A stretch of DNA of 41,228 nt. It comes from an uncultured Bacteroides sp. Its GTDB lineage: Bacteria > Bacteroidota > Bacteroidia > Bacteroidales > Bacteroidaceae. The DNA lies in contig UQTJ01000027.1 in NCBI GenBank assembly GCA_900544075.1, positions 1 through 41,228 on the forward strand, written 5' to 3'. Shown piece after piece: positions 16,282 through 23,725 of the stretch. Made by a program: the position numbers and the translations under genes. A model generated the notes under the pieces. It worked only from the letters and a program-made list of their open reading frames with translations, was not told where the DNA came from and made no database searches. Position 1 is the first letter of the stretch. Each line of letters begins with the position of its first letter.

Positions 16282-18222
16282 ATGAAAAAGATATTATATG
16301 GTATTTGCATGATGGTTACGTTATTTACTTTGTCATGCGAAGATAAATTGCCTCAAGCAAGTTGGGACTTGAATGAAATTGCAAATTTGTCTGCAACGCC
16401 GATGGATGAATCTGTCATCTTGAATTGGGAGGCTTCTTCAGATGCTGTTAATGATGGTTATTATGTTTCATGGACACCATCTACTACAAGTGTAGAAGGC
16501 GGAGAAATAACTACTGACAAGAGCTCAATAACTATAGAGAATCTCGTTAACAAGGTTTCTTATACATTTTCTGTACAAGCTGTTTATGGTGACAAACGTT
16601 CTGGAAAAGTGTCTATAAAGGCGACTCCGGTTACTTCCAGAAAAGAACCTTTGAATTATCAGGCAGTAGCAGGTGATGGAAAGGTTAAATTAATATGGGA
16701 AAAACCATCGCAGGATGTAAAAGGGTATAAGATAACAGTTTTGCCTGATAATAAGATTATTGAAATAAATGATGCAAATGCAGAAACTTATATTGTTTCT
16801 GAACTTAATAATGGAATAGAATATACAATATCTTTACAGGCAGTGTATGATAAAGGTGATTCTGATGCCGTGTCCGCAAATGTTACCCCTGGAAATATAG
16901 AGCCGATAACCGGATTTAAAACATATATTCTTGCTAATGAGTCTATGACATTGTCTTATAATGATATGTATTTCATGGGTGAAGTTAAGTCTGTCAATTG
17001 GACTTTTGGAGATAATACCCAAGGACAAGGAAATTCGGTTGAGAAATCTTTTGCAAATGGTGGTGAGTATGAAATTAAGATTGAAGTTACATATTTTGAT
17101 GATCAAGTAGAAGAGGCGGAAAAGACTGTTTATGTAATAGCTGAGTTATGGGAACAAAATACAGGTTGTTATATAAAGACCTCAAACCCTGTATTCTCTA
17201 TAGATGGAAAAACATTCTATTTGCCTACAGCAAATCAGAAAGGAGATCTTAATGCTTATAATGTCACAGATGGTTCCAAGAAATGGAACTTTGGTATTAC
17301 AAGTATCACATATGGAGGCGGTTCAACTGTAGGACCAGATGATGTTATATATCAAGGCGCACGTGATGGAAAGTTATATGCAATAAATAAAGGCGGCACT
17401 CAAGAATGGGTGTACGATACAGGTGCAGCGAATAAGAATCTTGATTGTTTCCCTGCTGTGAAAAGCGATGGAAGTATTGTTTATATTCTTGACGGAGATA
17501 ATGTGCTGCATGCCATAAATACATCTAACGGAAGTAAAATCTGGTCTCAAAATTTGGAAGGAACAGCGAATAAAGCAGGTGCAGTTGCAATAGATAAGGA
17601 TGGTAGGATTTATGTAGGAACAAGAAGCTATATATATGCTTTTAGTCAAGAAGGCGAACAATTATGGAGGGCTTCAGCTACGGTAACGGAGATTGGCTCA
17701 TTTGCTATTGATGGTTCTACATTATATGCAGCACAAATATCAGGTGCCGGACTTGTAGCTATAAATACAGCGGATGGAAGTATTAAATGGACTGTTCCTG
17801 CTAATGGCGATGCGTATGCTCCAGTTGTAGGTAAAAACGGTAATGTATATTTTGTTGATAAAGGTGGTAAATCTCTTTATGCAGTTAATCCTCAAGGTGT
17901 ACTTGAATGGAAATTCAATGCCGGAGCAGCTTTGACATACTGTTTCCCTGCATTAGATGAAAATGGCATTATTTATTTCGGTGCTTCTGATGGAGTAATT
18001 CATGCTGTTGACACTTCAACAGGTGAAGAGGTTTGGAATATGACAACTGATGCAACAGGTGATAATAAGAAAATTATGGCTGGTATGACGGTCGGTCCGG
18101 ACAAGAATTTATATGTAGGTTATATTGGAGGTAATGTAGTTGCCATACCGGTATTTGCAGGTCCTGAAACATCAACATGGAGCTGTAGAGGTGGTAATAT
18201 TCACGGAACTAACCAGTATTAG
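16282..18222 (+). CDS. Surface lipoprotein: two Fn3, PKD and a PQQ-like beta-propeller
   Basis: 646-residue lipoprotein, lipobox TLSC with C19 acylated. Two fibronectin type III domains at about 27-115 and 120-205 (ESVILNWEASSDAVNDGYYV, GKVKLIWEKPSQDVKGYKIT) are followed by a PKD domain at about 208-288 (SVNWTFGDNTQGQGN). The remaining ~350 residues form a PQQ-like/quinoprotein beta-propeller. Its blades repeat a pattern such as GKLYAINKGGTQEWVYDTG, VLHAINTSNGSKIWSQNL and VIHAVDTSTGEEVWNM. In the third position of a SusCD operon, a multi-domain lipoprotein usually is a surface glycan- or ligand-binding protein (SusE/SGBP role). A propeller in this place is unusual. It may bind the substrate or act as a scaffold; an enzymatic quinoprotein role is unlikely without evidence for cofactor residues. 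Confidence 0.9.
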   Translation: MKKILYGICMMVTLFTLSCEDKLPQASWDLNEIANLSATPMDESVILNWEASSDAVNDGYYVSWTPSTTSVEGGEITTDKSSITIENLVNKVSYTFSVQAVYGDKRSGKVSIKATPVTSRKEPLNYQAVAGDGKVKLIWEKPSQDVKGYKITVLPDNKIIEINDANAETYIVSELNNGIEYTISLQAVYDKGDSDAVSANVTPGNIEPITGFKTYILANESMTLSYNDMYFMGEVKSVNWTFGDNTQGQGNSVEKSFANGGEYEIKIEVTYFDDQVEEAEKTVYVIAELWEQNTGCYIKTSNPVFSIDGKTFYLPTANQKGDLNAYNVTDGSKKWNFGITSITYGGGSTVGPDDVIYQGARDGKLYAINKGGTQEWVYDTGAANKNLDCFPAVKSDGSIVYILDGDNVLHAINTSNGSKIWSQNLEGTANKAGAVAIDKDGRIYVGTRSYIYAFSQEGEQLWRASATVTEIGSFAIDGSTLYAAQISGAGLVAINTADGSIKWTVPANGDAYAPVVGKNGNVYFVDKGGKSLYAVNPQGVLEWKFNAGAALTYCFPALDENGIIYFGASDGVIHAVDTSTGEEVWNMTTDATGDNKKIMAGMTVGPDKNLYVGYIGGNVVAIPVFAGPETSTWSCRGGNIHGTNQY

Positions 18223-18231
18223 TAAAATTAT

Positions 18232-18278
18232 GCTGTTTAAACGGTGTTTAAATGGTTTTTAAATACTGTTTAAACAGC
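18232..18278. repeat. Array of four NTTTAAAN palindromes at 11-bp spacing
   Basis: Four octamers start at 18235, 18246, 18257 and 18268, exactly 11 bp apart, each separated by three bases: GTTTAAAC, GTTTAAAT, TTTTAAAT, GTTTAAAC. The ends GCTGTTTAAAC and GTTTAAACAGC are perfect inverted repeats. It starts nine bases after the propeller gene's stop and ends 18 bases before the TIM-barrel gene. It could be a transcript processing or attenuation site, or a DNA-binding array. A longer relative lies at 41081-41146. Confidence 0.88.
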
Positions 18279-18295
18279 ATCAAAATTTATGTAAA

Positions 18296-19180
18296 ATGAA
18301 AGCACACTTGATTTTAATATTCATTTTTATCCTATCTTCTAATCTTTTTTCGCAAGATTTTGAGTATAATGTCGGAACAACATCTGCTTTATGGAAGAAT
18401 CCAAAAGTTGAAGATTTCAATAATGCGAGAAAACATGGTATAGATTTTATAGAAGTTGCATTTAATCAATGTTACCGAGGAGTTCCTGCTGATGAAGTAA
18501 ATCAACGTATTCAGGAAATGAAACTGAAAGTTGACAGTGCAGGTATAAATGTCTGGTCAATACATCTTCCTTTTTCGAGAACACTTGATATTTCCGTATT
18601 AAACGATTCTTTGCGTAATGAAAATGTTAAGTTTATGGCAGAAATGATAAAACAGGCTGCTACTTTCAATCCGCAAAGATTGGTCCTGCATCCAAGTTCG
18701 GAGCCTATATCAGATGAAGAAAGAAACGAACGTTTGAAGAATGCAAAGGAATCTATCAAACAGCTTAAAGAATGTGCTGATAACCTAAAACTCCAACTTT
18801 GTATAGAAAATTTACCTCGTACTTGTCTTGGTAACTCACCGGAGGAGTTATTGTATATAATTAAAGATATACCGGGCTTAAAAGTATGTTTTGATACAAA
18901 TCATTACTTTGGTGGAACGACTCAGCATTTTATAGATGTGCTTGGTAGTTATATAGGTACAATCCATGCTTCAGACTATGATTTTAATAATGAATGCCAT
19001 TGGTTGCCGACACAAGGAGATATTGATTGGAAAGGATTGGTATTGTCATTGCGAAAAGTCGGTTATAATGGAGTGTTTATGTATGAGGCTACAAAAGATA
19101 GATTCGCAAAAAATAAACGTTTGACTCCGGAACAGATAAAAACAAGTTTTGATAATATTCGTAGTCAGGTTTTAAAATAA
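18296..19180 (+). CDS. Secreted TIM-barrel protein, sugar phosphate isomerase/epimerase family
   Basis: 294 residues with a cleavable signal peptide (1-19, ILSSNLFSQ) and an AP-endonuclease-2/xylose-isomerase-like TIM barrel. Expected metal ligands are present: E171 in LCIENLPR, D200 and H203 in CFDTNHYF, H224 in GTIHASDYD and E264 in FMYEATKD. H90 and H132 lie on earlier strands. Family members isomerise or epimerise sugars, inositols or hydroxy-acids, usually in the cytoplasm, so export is noteworthy but common in Bacteroidota. It lies between the surface lipoproteins and the MBL/GDPD pair. It may act on the alcohol part released from a phosphodiester; that is inference. Confidence 0.85.
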   Translation: MKAHLILIFIFILSSNLFSQDFEYNVGTTSALWKNPKVEDFNNARKHGIDFIEVAFNQCYRGVPADEVNQRIQEMKLKVDSAGINVWSIHLPFSRTLDISVLNDSLRNENVKFMAEMIKQAATFNPQRLVLHPSSEPISDEERNERLKNAKESIKQLKECADNLKLQLCIENLPRTCLGNSPEELLYIIKDIPGLKVCFDTNHYFGGTTQHFIDVLGSYIGTIHASDYDFNNECHWLPTQGDIDWKGLVLSLRKVGYNGVFMYEATKDRFAKNKRLTPEQIKTSFDNIRSQVLK

Positions 19181-19189
19181 AATAGAAAA

Positions 19190-20254
19190 ATGAGAAGATT
19201 ATCGTTTTATTATTCTTTACTATTCGTGGTGATACTTCTTTCTTCTTGTAGTAAAGAAACAAAAGAGGAAACAGAAAAACTTTCAGAAGAATTGACTGTT
19301 CAACAAAAAGAAGGAAAGGAGTTGGCAGAATCATTATGGGCTACTTCGCCTTTACAAGAACAGCCTTTTGACGAAAACAGAACATTGGCTTTTGAAAGAA
19401 TACAGGAATACGCAGACAAGTGTACGTCAGATTATTTTGAGAGTTATCTTAAAAGTATCGATTTGACTTCTGAAAATAAGGAGAAATATGATGTATTGCT
19501 TTATTATTACAAGTATGCATTTGACAGAATCCTAAATGATATTAAGGATGAACAAGTAGAGGATGGAACAGCGCATATATGGATGTTGTATAATATGGGA
19601 TATGTAGTAAAAACGCCTTCATGTTGTTTTGCAATTGACATTATGCACAGATGGGCGGAGAAATTGGCTCCTTATTTGGATTTTCTTTGTCTTACGCATA
19701 ATCATCAGGACCATTATGATACTAAACTGATAGAAGCTATGTTGGCGGAAGGGAAGCCGGTGATTTCTAATTTCATAGAGGGAGGTAAGGAATATTATTC
19801 TAAGAAATCTTCTAATTATACAATAGATAAAGTTTCTATTCGTACTTCTATAACAGACCATAATAATTCCGGATTGTCGAATTTTATAACGGTATATTCA
19901 ATTGATTGTGGAAATGACAGTGGTAACCTTACTATTATGCATACTGGGGATTCAAACTGTAAACCGTCACAATTTACTAATATTCTCAATAGGGTTAATA
20001 TATTGATTCCGAGATATGCTCCTGATGCATTGACAGAGAACCGTATAATAGGTGATGGAAGCGGACAAGTTGTTCCTGATTATGTTCTGTTATCGCATAT
20101 ATTGGAACTTACACATGCAGACGTGGAAAACTCAAGATGGAGTCTGCCGTTGGCTTTGGAAAGGGCGTCACAAATAAACTGTGAACAGACTTATGTCCCG
20201 ATGTGGGGAGAAAAATTAATATGGAAGGATAATAAATTAAATTCGGCTTTATGA
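19190..20254 (+). CDS. Lipoprotein with metallo-beta-lactamase fold
   Basis: 354 residues. Lipobox LSSC with C20 acylated, followed by a Lys/Glu-rich linker and a helical N-terminal region (to about 125). The metallo-beta-lactamase domain follows. The zinc motif HxHxDH is intact (H170, H172, D174, H175 in LTHNHQDHYD), with further likely ligands H223, D254 (MHTGDSN) and H303 (LSHILE). The arrangement recalls UlaG-like lactonases and phosphodiesterases rather than true beta-lactamases. The stop overlaps the GDPD start by four bases (ATGA), indicating translational coupling. A second phosphodiester or lactone hydrolysis step in the periplasm is the most economical guess. Confidence 0.83.
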   Translation: MRRLSFYYSLLFVVILLSSCSKETKEETEKLSEELTVQQKEGKELAESLWATSPLQEQPFDENRTLAFERIQEYADKCTSDYFESYLKSIDLTSENKEKYDVLLYYYKYAFDRILNDIKDEQVEDGTAHIWMLYNMGYVVKTPSCCFAIDIMHRWAEKLAPYLDFLCLTHNHQDHYDTKLIEAMLAEGKPVISNFIEGGKEYYSKKSSNYTIDKVSIRTSITDHNNSGLSNFITVYSIDCGNDSGNLTIMHTGDSNCKPSQFTNILNRVNILIPRYAPDALTENRIIGDGSGQVVPDYVLLSHILELTHADVENSRWSLPLALERASQINCEQTYVPMWGEKLIWKDNKLNSAL

Positions 20255-21150
20255 GAAGAATCGTATATTTAATATTTTTATTTATAGTATCTGTAGGGTG
20301 CTATGCACAGCAATCTGTAAATAATATTTTACAGGATTTTGATAGACCTGCATCTGATGTCGTTTTGGTTGTTTCTCATCGTGCAGACTGGCGTAATGCA
20401 CCAGAAAATTCTTTACAGGCTATTCAGAATTGCATAGGCATGGGTGTGGATATGGTGGAGATAGATTTAAATAAGACTAAAGATGGTCAATTGATAGTCA
20501 TGCATGACAGAACTTTAAATAGGACAACTAATGGAAAAGGACTGGCAAGTGACTATACTTTGGATGAAATCAAGAAACTTGTTCTGAAAAATGGAGCAGG
20601 ATGCAAGACCCGCCACAAAGTCCCTACCTTTGAAGAAGTAATGCTGTTATGTAAAGGTAAAGTAATGGTAAATGTTGACAAGGGATATGATTACTTTAAG
20701 GAAGCATACGCCATACTTGAAAAGACCGGTACAGTGAACCAGTGTGTGATGAAATCGGACCATCCGTATGAAAAGGTTGTGGAGGAAAACGGTGAAGTAT
20801 TGGAGAAAATGGTATTCATGCCAGTTGTTAACCTGAACAAGGAAGGTGCTGAAAAGATTATTGATGACTATATCAGCAATCTTAAACCAGCGGCGTTTGA
20901 ATTGGTATTCAAGGATGATTCGCCTGAAGTTCTTAGGCTTATAAAGAAGGTAAAAGACAGTGGAGCCAGAATCTTTATTAATACTCTGTGGCCGGAACTG
21001 TGCGGTGGACATGATGATGACAGAGCTGTGGAACTTAAGGAACCGGAAGAAAGCTGGGGATGGGTTATAAATCAGGGAGCAAAGTTAATTCAGACTGACA
21101 GACCTGCGTTATTGCTGGATTATCTTAGGGTCAATAGGTTACATAAATAG
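20251..21150 (+). CDS. Glycerophosphodiester phosphodiesterase, periplasmic
   Basis: 299-residue GDPD-fold enzyme with a signal peptide (1-20, SVGCYAQ). It should cleave glycerophosphodiesters to glycerol 3-phosphate and an alcohol, using a divalent metal. Catalytic and metal residues are in place: H43-R44 (VSHRADW), E52 (APENS), E70 and D72 (MVEIDLNKTKDG), H85 (VMHDRTLNRTTNGKG). It is coupled to the MBL lipoprotein upstream by a four-base overlap and is followed after eight bases by an organophosphate transporter. This pairing is the main reason to read the locus as a phosphodiester utilisation system. Specificity (choline, inositol, glycerol or another head group) is not visible. Confidence 0.93.
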   Translation: MRRIVYLIFLFIVSVGCYAQQSVNNILQDFDRPASDVVLVVSHRADWRNAPENSLQAIQNCIGMGVDMVEIDLNKTKDGQLIVMHDRTLNRTTNGKGLASDYTLDEIKKLVLKNGAGCKTRHKVPTFEEVMLLCKGKVMVNVDKGYDYFKEAYAILEKTGTVNQCVMKSDHPYEKVVEENGEVLEKMVFMPVVNLNKEGAEKIIDDYISNLKPAAFELVFKDDSPEVLRLIKKVKDSGARIFINTLWPELCGGHDDDRAVELKEPEESWGWVINQGAKLIQTDRPALLLDYLRVNRLHK

Positions 21151-21158
21151 ATTTAGTC

Positions 21159-22508
21159 ATGTTTAGGTCTATACTGAATTTTTACAAGGTCTCGAAAGCG
21201 AGGCCTTGTAGCTTTGCTTCGCCCGAAGAACAGAGAAAGAAGATGACTTATTATAAATGGTCAACGTTTCTTTCGGCTACTTTGGGATATGGAATGTACT
21301 ATGTGTGCAGGTTGAGTCTTAACGTGGTAAAGAAACCTATTGTGGAAGAAGGTGTGTTTTCCGAAACGGAACTTGGAATAATAGGTTCGGTGCTTTTCTT
21401 TACATACGCTATCGGTAAATTCACAAACGGTTTTCTGGCTGACAGAAGTAACATAAACAGATTTATGTCAACAGGACTTCTTGTTACGGCACTTGTCAAT
21501 CTTTGTTTGGGATTTGTAAATTCTTTTATACTATTTGCTGTATTGTGGGGCATAAGCGGATGGTTCCAGTCAATGGGAGCTGCTTCGTGCGTAGTGGGGC
21601 TGTCGCGTTGGTTTGATGATAAGGAACGAGGCTCGTTCTATGGGTTCTGGTCTGCCAGTCACAATATCGGTGAGGCTCTTACATTCATAATCGTTGCTTC
21701 GGTTGTTTCTGCCTGGGGATGGAGATATGGTTTCTGGGGGGCCGGTATGGTCGGTATTGTTGGAGCATTGGTGATATGGCAATTCTTCCATGATAATCCG
21801 CAAAGTAAGGGACTGCCACCTGTGAATCAGCCTAAAGAGAAGAAGGTTATGACAGAAACGGAGGCTGCCGATTATAACAAGGCACAGAAACAGGTGTTGC
21901 TTATGCCAGCAATATGGATTCTGGCATTGTCGAGTGCATTTATGTACATCAGTCGTTATGCCGTAAACAGTTGGGGAGTGTTCTATCTGGAGGCGCAGAA
22001 AGGATATAGTACATTGGATGCCAGTTTCATTATATCCATAAATTCTGTTTGTGGAATAGTAGGTACGGTGTTGTCGGGATTTGTTTCAGACAAGTTATTT
22101 GGCGGTAAGAGAAATGCTCCTGCACTGATATTCGGTTTGCTTAATGTGGTGGCTTTGTGCCTGTTCCTGCTTGTTCCGGGTACACATCTGTGGATTGATG
22201 CCTTGGCTATGGTTCTGTTCGGATTGAGTATCGGTGTGTTGCTTTGCTTCCTTGGTGGATTGATGGCTGTTGATATTGCACCGAGAAATGCTTCTGGTGC
22301 TGCTTTGGGCGTTGTAGGTATTGCGAGCTATGTAGGTGCAGGTGTACAGGACGTGATGAGTGGTGTGTTGATAGAAGGTCATAAATCGGTGGTGAATGGT
22401 GTTGAGGTTTATGACTTTACTGCAATCAACTGGTTCTGGATAGGTGCGGCTGTGTTGTCTGTACTTTGTGCCTTGATGGTTTGGAATGCAAAGACACCTA
22501 AGGAATAA
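21159..22508 (+). CDS. MFS transporter, organophosphate:phosphate antiporter (GlpT/UhpT/UhpC-like)
   Basis: 449-residue, 12-span inner-membrane carrier. It has the organophosphate:phosphate antiporter hallmarks: R51 in YYVCRLSLN and R266 in FMYISRYAVNSWG, corresponding to the two substrate-phosphate-binding arginines of GlpT and UhpT. The conserved segment FYGFWSASHNIGEALTF and a central hydrophilic loop at about 212-245 are also present. It directly follows the phosphodiesterase, so glycerol 3-phosphate in exchange for phosphate is the likely cargo. A hexose- or inositol-phosphate is possible, and a sensor role like UhpC less so. Confidence 0.9.
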   Translation: MFRSILNFYKVSKARPCSFASPEEQRKKMTYYKWSTFLSATLGYGMYYVCRLSLNVVKKPIVEEGVFSETELGIIGSVLFFTYAIGKFTNGFLADRSNINRFMSTGLLVTALVNLCLGFVNSFILFAVLWGISGWFQSMGAASCVVGLSRWFDDKERGSFYGFWSASHNIGEALTFIIVASVVSAWGWRYGFWGAGMVGIVGALVIWQFFHDNPQSKGLPPVNQPKEKKVMTETEAADYNKAQKQVLLMPAIWILALSSAFMYISRYAVNSWGVFYLEAQKGYSTLDASFIISINSVCGIVGTVLSGFVSDKLFGGKRNAPALIFGLLNVVALCLFLLVPGTHLWIDALAMVLFGLSIGVLLCFLGGLMAVDIAPRNASGAALGVVGIASYVGAGVQDVMSGVLIEGHKSVVNGVEVYDFTAINWFWIGAAVLSVLCALMVWNAKTPKE

Positions 22509-22519
22509 TTTATTTGAAG

Positions 22520-22615
22520 AAGTTAGGGAAGTTATAAGAAGTCATTCTATAGGAAGTTAAAGCAGAATACTTCTTTAACTTCTCTAACTTCATTCACTTC
22601 TTTAACTTCTCTAAT
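22520..22615. repeat. 9-bp tandem repeat forming a long hairpin
   Basis: Five 9-bp units run from 22571 to 22615 (TTCTTTAAC, TTCTCTAAC, TTCATTCAC, TTCTTTAAC, TTCTCTAAT). Upstream, inverted units GAAGTTAGG and GAAGTTATA start at 22520. The segment 22520-22543 pairs with 22569-22591 almost perfectly, giving a ~23-bp stem. It fills the gap between the transporter and the porin-like gene and may act as a terminator/attenuator or mRNA stabiliser. Confidence 0.8.
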
Positions 22616-22624
22616 CCCATATAA

Positions 22625-23611
22625 ATGAAAAACATATATTTGATAATGCTTCTTATAGTTTCGTCTGTAGCTCATGTCTATGCCAATAAAGGCAAGGGAG
22701 ATGCGGTTATTACGATATTCTCTGATTTTCATTCCGGATTTGGTTCATCAAATAACGACAGAGGATTCGGACTGGAAAGGGCATATATAGGCTACGGATA
22801 TAAACTGCCACAGAATCTGGAGATAAAGGCTGTGATGGATTTCGGTATGTCGGACGATGTAAACGACAGTCATAGGATAGGTTTTATAAAGAATGCTTTT
22901 CTCAGGTGGAAAACTGGAGGACTTACTCTTAGTGGTGGAATGATATCTACTACACAATTCAAATTTCAGGAATCGTTCTGGGGAAAGAGGTACGTGATGA
23001 AATCTTTACAGGATGAATATGGATTTGGTAGCAGCGCCGATCTTGCAGTTTCGGCGGAATATAAGGTTAATGATTTTCTTGCGTTCGACGGAATAGTGGC
23101 TAACGGTGAAGGGTATAAGCAGGTGCAGGTGGATGACGGATTGCTTTATGGCGCAGGGCTTACGATTGGATATCTAAAAGGTTTTGTGCTTAGGGCATAT
23201 GCTTCGTATAATGAAGCTGCTGATGGTGTGAAAACTGATAAAGAGGGGCAGTATAGGGGAGAGGTTAACCTGGCATGTTTTGCAGGTTTCCGGAATGAAA
23301 TTGTTTCTTTGGGGGCTGAATATAATATGATGATGAATTCAGGCTTTGTGAATGATGCAGACAGAAGCGGGACTTCGGTTTATGCGACTGTAAATCTTAA
23401 TGATAACATAGGTCTGTATGGCAGATGGGATTATCTTTCATCAAAAGGGTCATGGGATAAAACATCGGATGGAATGGCCGGTATAGCCGGGCTGGAAATA
23501 AAGTTGGGAAAGTATGTCAGACTTTCTCCTAATTTCAGAATATGGAAACCTTCTGATGATTCTGTTAAAAATCGGACATACTTTTATCTGAATGCTTCAT
23601 TTGCATTGTAG
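22625..23611 (+). CDS. Porin-like outer-membrane beta-barrel protein
   Basis: 328 residues, signal peptide 1-20 (SSVAHVYA), then alternating amphipathic strands to the C-terminus, which ends in the aromatic-rich strand TYFYLNASFAL typical of outer-membrane barrels. The pattern of early strands (ERAYIGYGYKLPQNLEIKAV, then NAFLRWKTGGLTLSGGM) resembles the phosphate-selective porin O/P group found in Bacteroidota. Position after the organophosphate transporter fits a channel for phosphate or small phosphorylated products. The preceding hairpin suggests its expression may be partly uncoupled from the genes upstream. Confidence 0.75.
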   Translation: MKNIYLIMLLIVSSVAHVYANKGKGDAVITIFSDFHSGFGSSNNDRGFGLERAYIGYGYKLPQNLEIKAVMDFGMSDDVNDSHRIGFIKNAFLRWKTGGLTLSGGMISTTQFKFQESFWGKRYVMKSLQDEYGFGSSADLAVSAEYKVNDFLAFDGIVANGEGYKQVQVDDGLLYGAGLTIGYLKGFVLRAYASYNEAADGVKTDKEGQYRGEVNLACFAGFRNEIVSLGAEYNMMMNSGFVNDADRSGTSVYATVNLNDNIGLYGRWDYLSSKGSWDKTSDGMAGIAGLEIKLGKYVRLSPNFRIWKPSDDSVKNRTYFYLNASFAL

Positions 23612-23632
23612 TGTTTGGGGGGGATAAAATTC

Positions 23633-23722
23633 TTTTTGTCTTATGGATAAGACAAAAAATGCTTATTATTGTCTTGTTTATAAGACAAAAAATACCTATT
23701 TTTGTCTTGTTAATAGGACAAA
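23633..23722. repeat. Three palindromes at 33-bp spacing over the ATPase promoter
   Basis: Three TTGTC...GACAA dyads have their GTC at 23638, 23671 and 23704, exactly 33 bp apart. The first is perfect with 12-base arms (TTTTTGTCTTAT and ATAAGACAAAAA around GG). The second and third are progressively less perfect (TTGTCTT/AAGACAA, TTTGTC/GACAAA). The third overlaps the -7 box and ends three bases before the ATG. The layout looks like an operator array for a repressor or for autoregulation. Confidence 0.85.
23673..23704 (+). promoter_or_regulatory. Promoter of the AAA/DUF4143 ATPase
   Basis: CTTG at 23673-23676 and TATTTTTG at 23697-23704 are separated by 20 bases, a good Bacteroides promoter. 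It is embedded in the phased palindromes, and the start codon at 23726 is only 21 bases downstream of the -7 box. Confidence 0.6.
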
Positions 23723-23725
23723 GGT

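Noticed and set aside
18232..18278. Simple intrinsic terminator
   Set aside because: The stem is AT-rich and weak and there is no T-tract after it; the regular 11-bp unit structure needs another explanation.
22547..22732. Minus-strand frame containing REVKEVNEVREVKEV
   Set aside because: The repetitive peptide is only the 9-bp tandem repeat translated; it overlaps the start of the porin-like gene.
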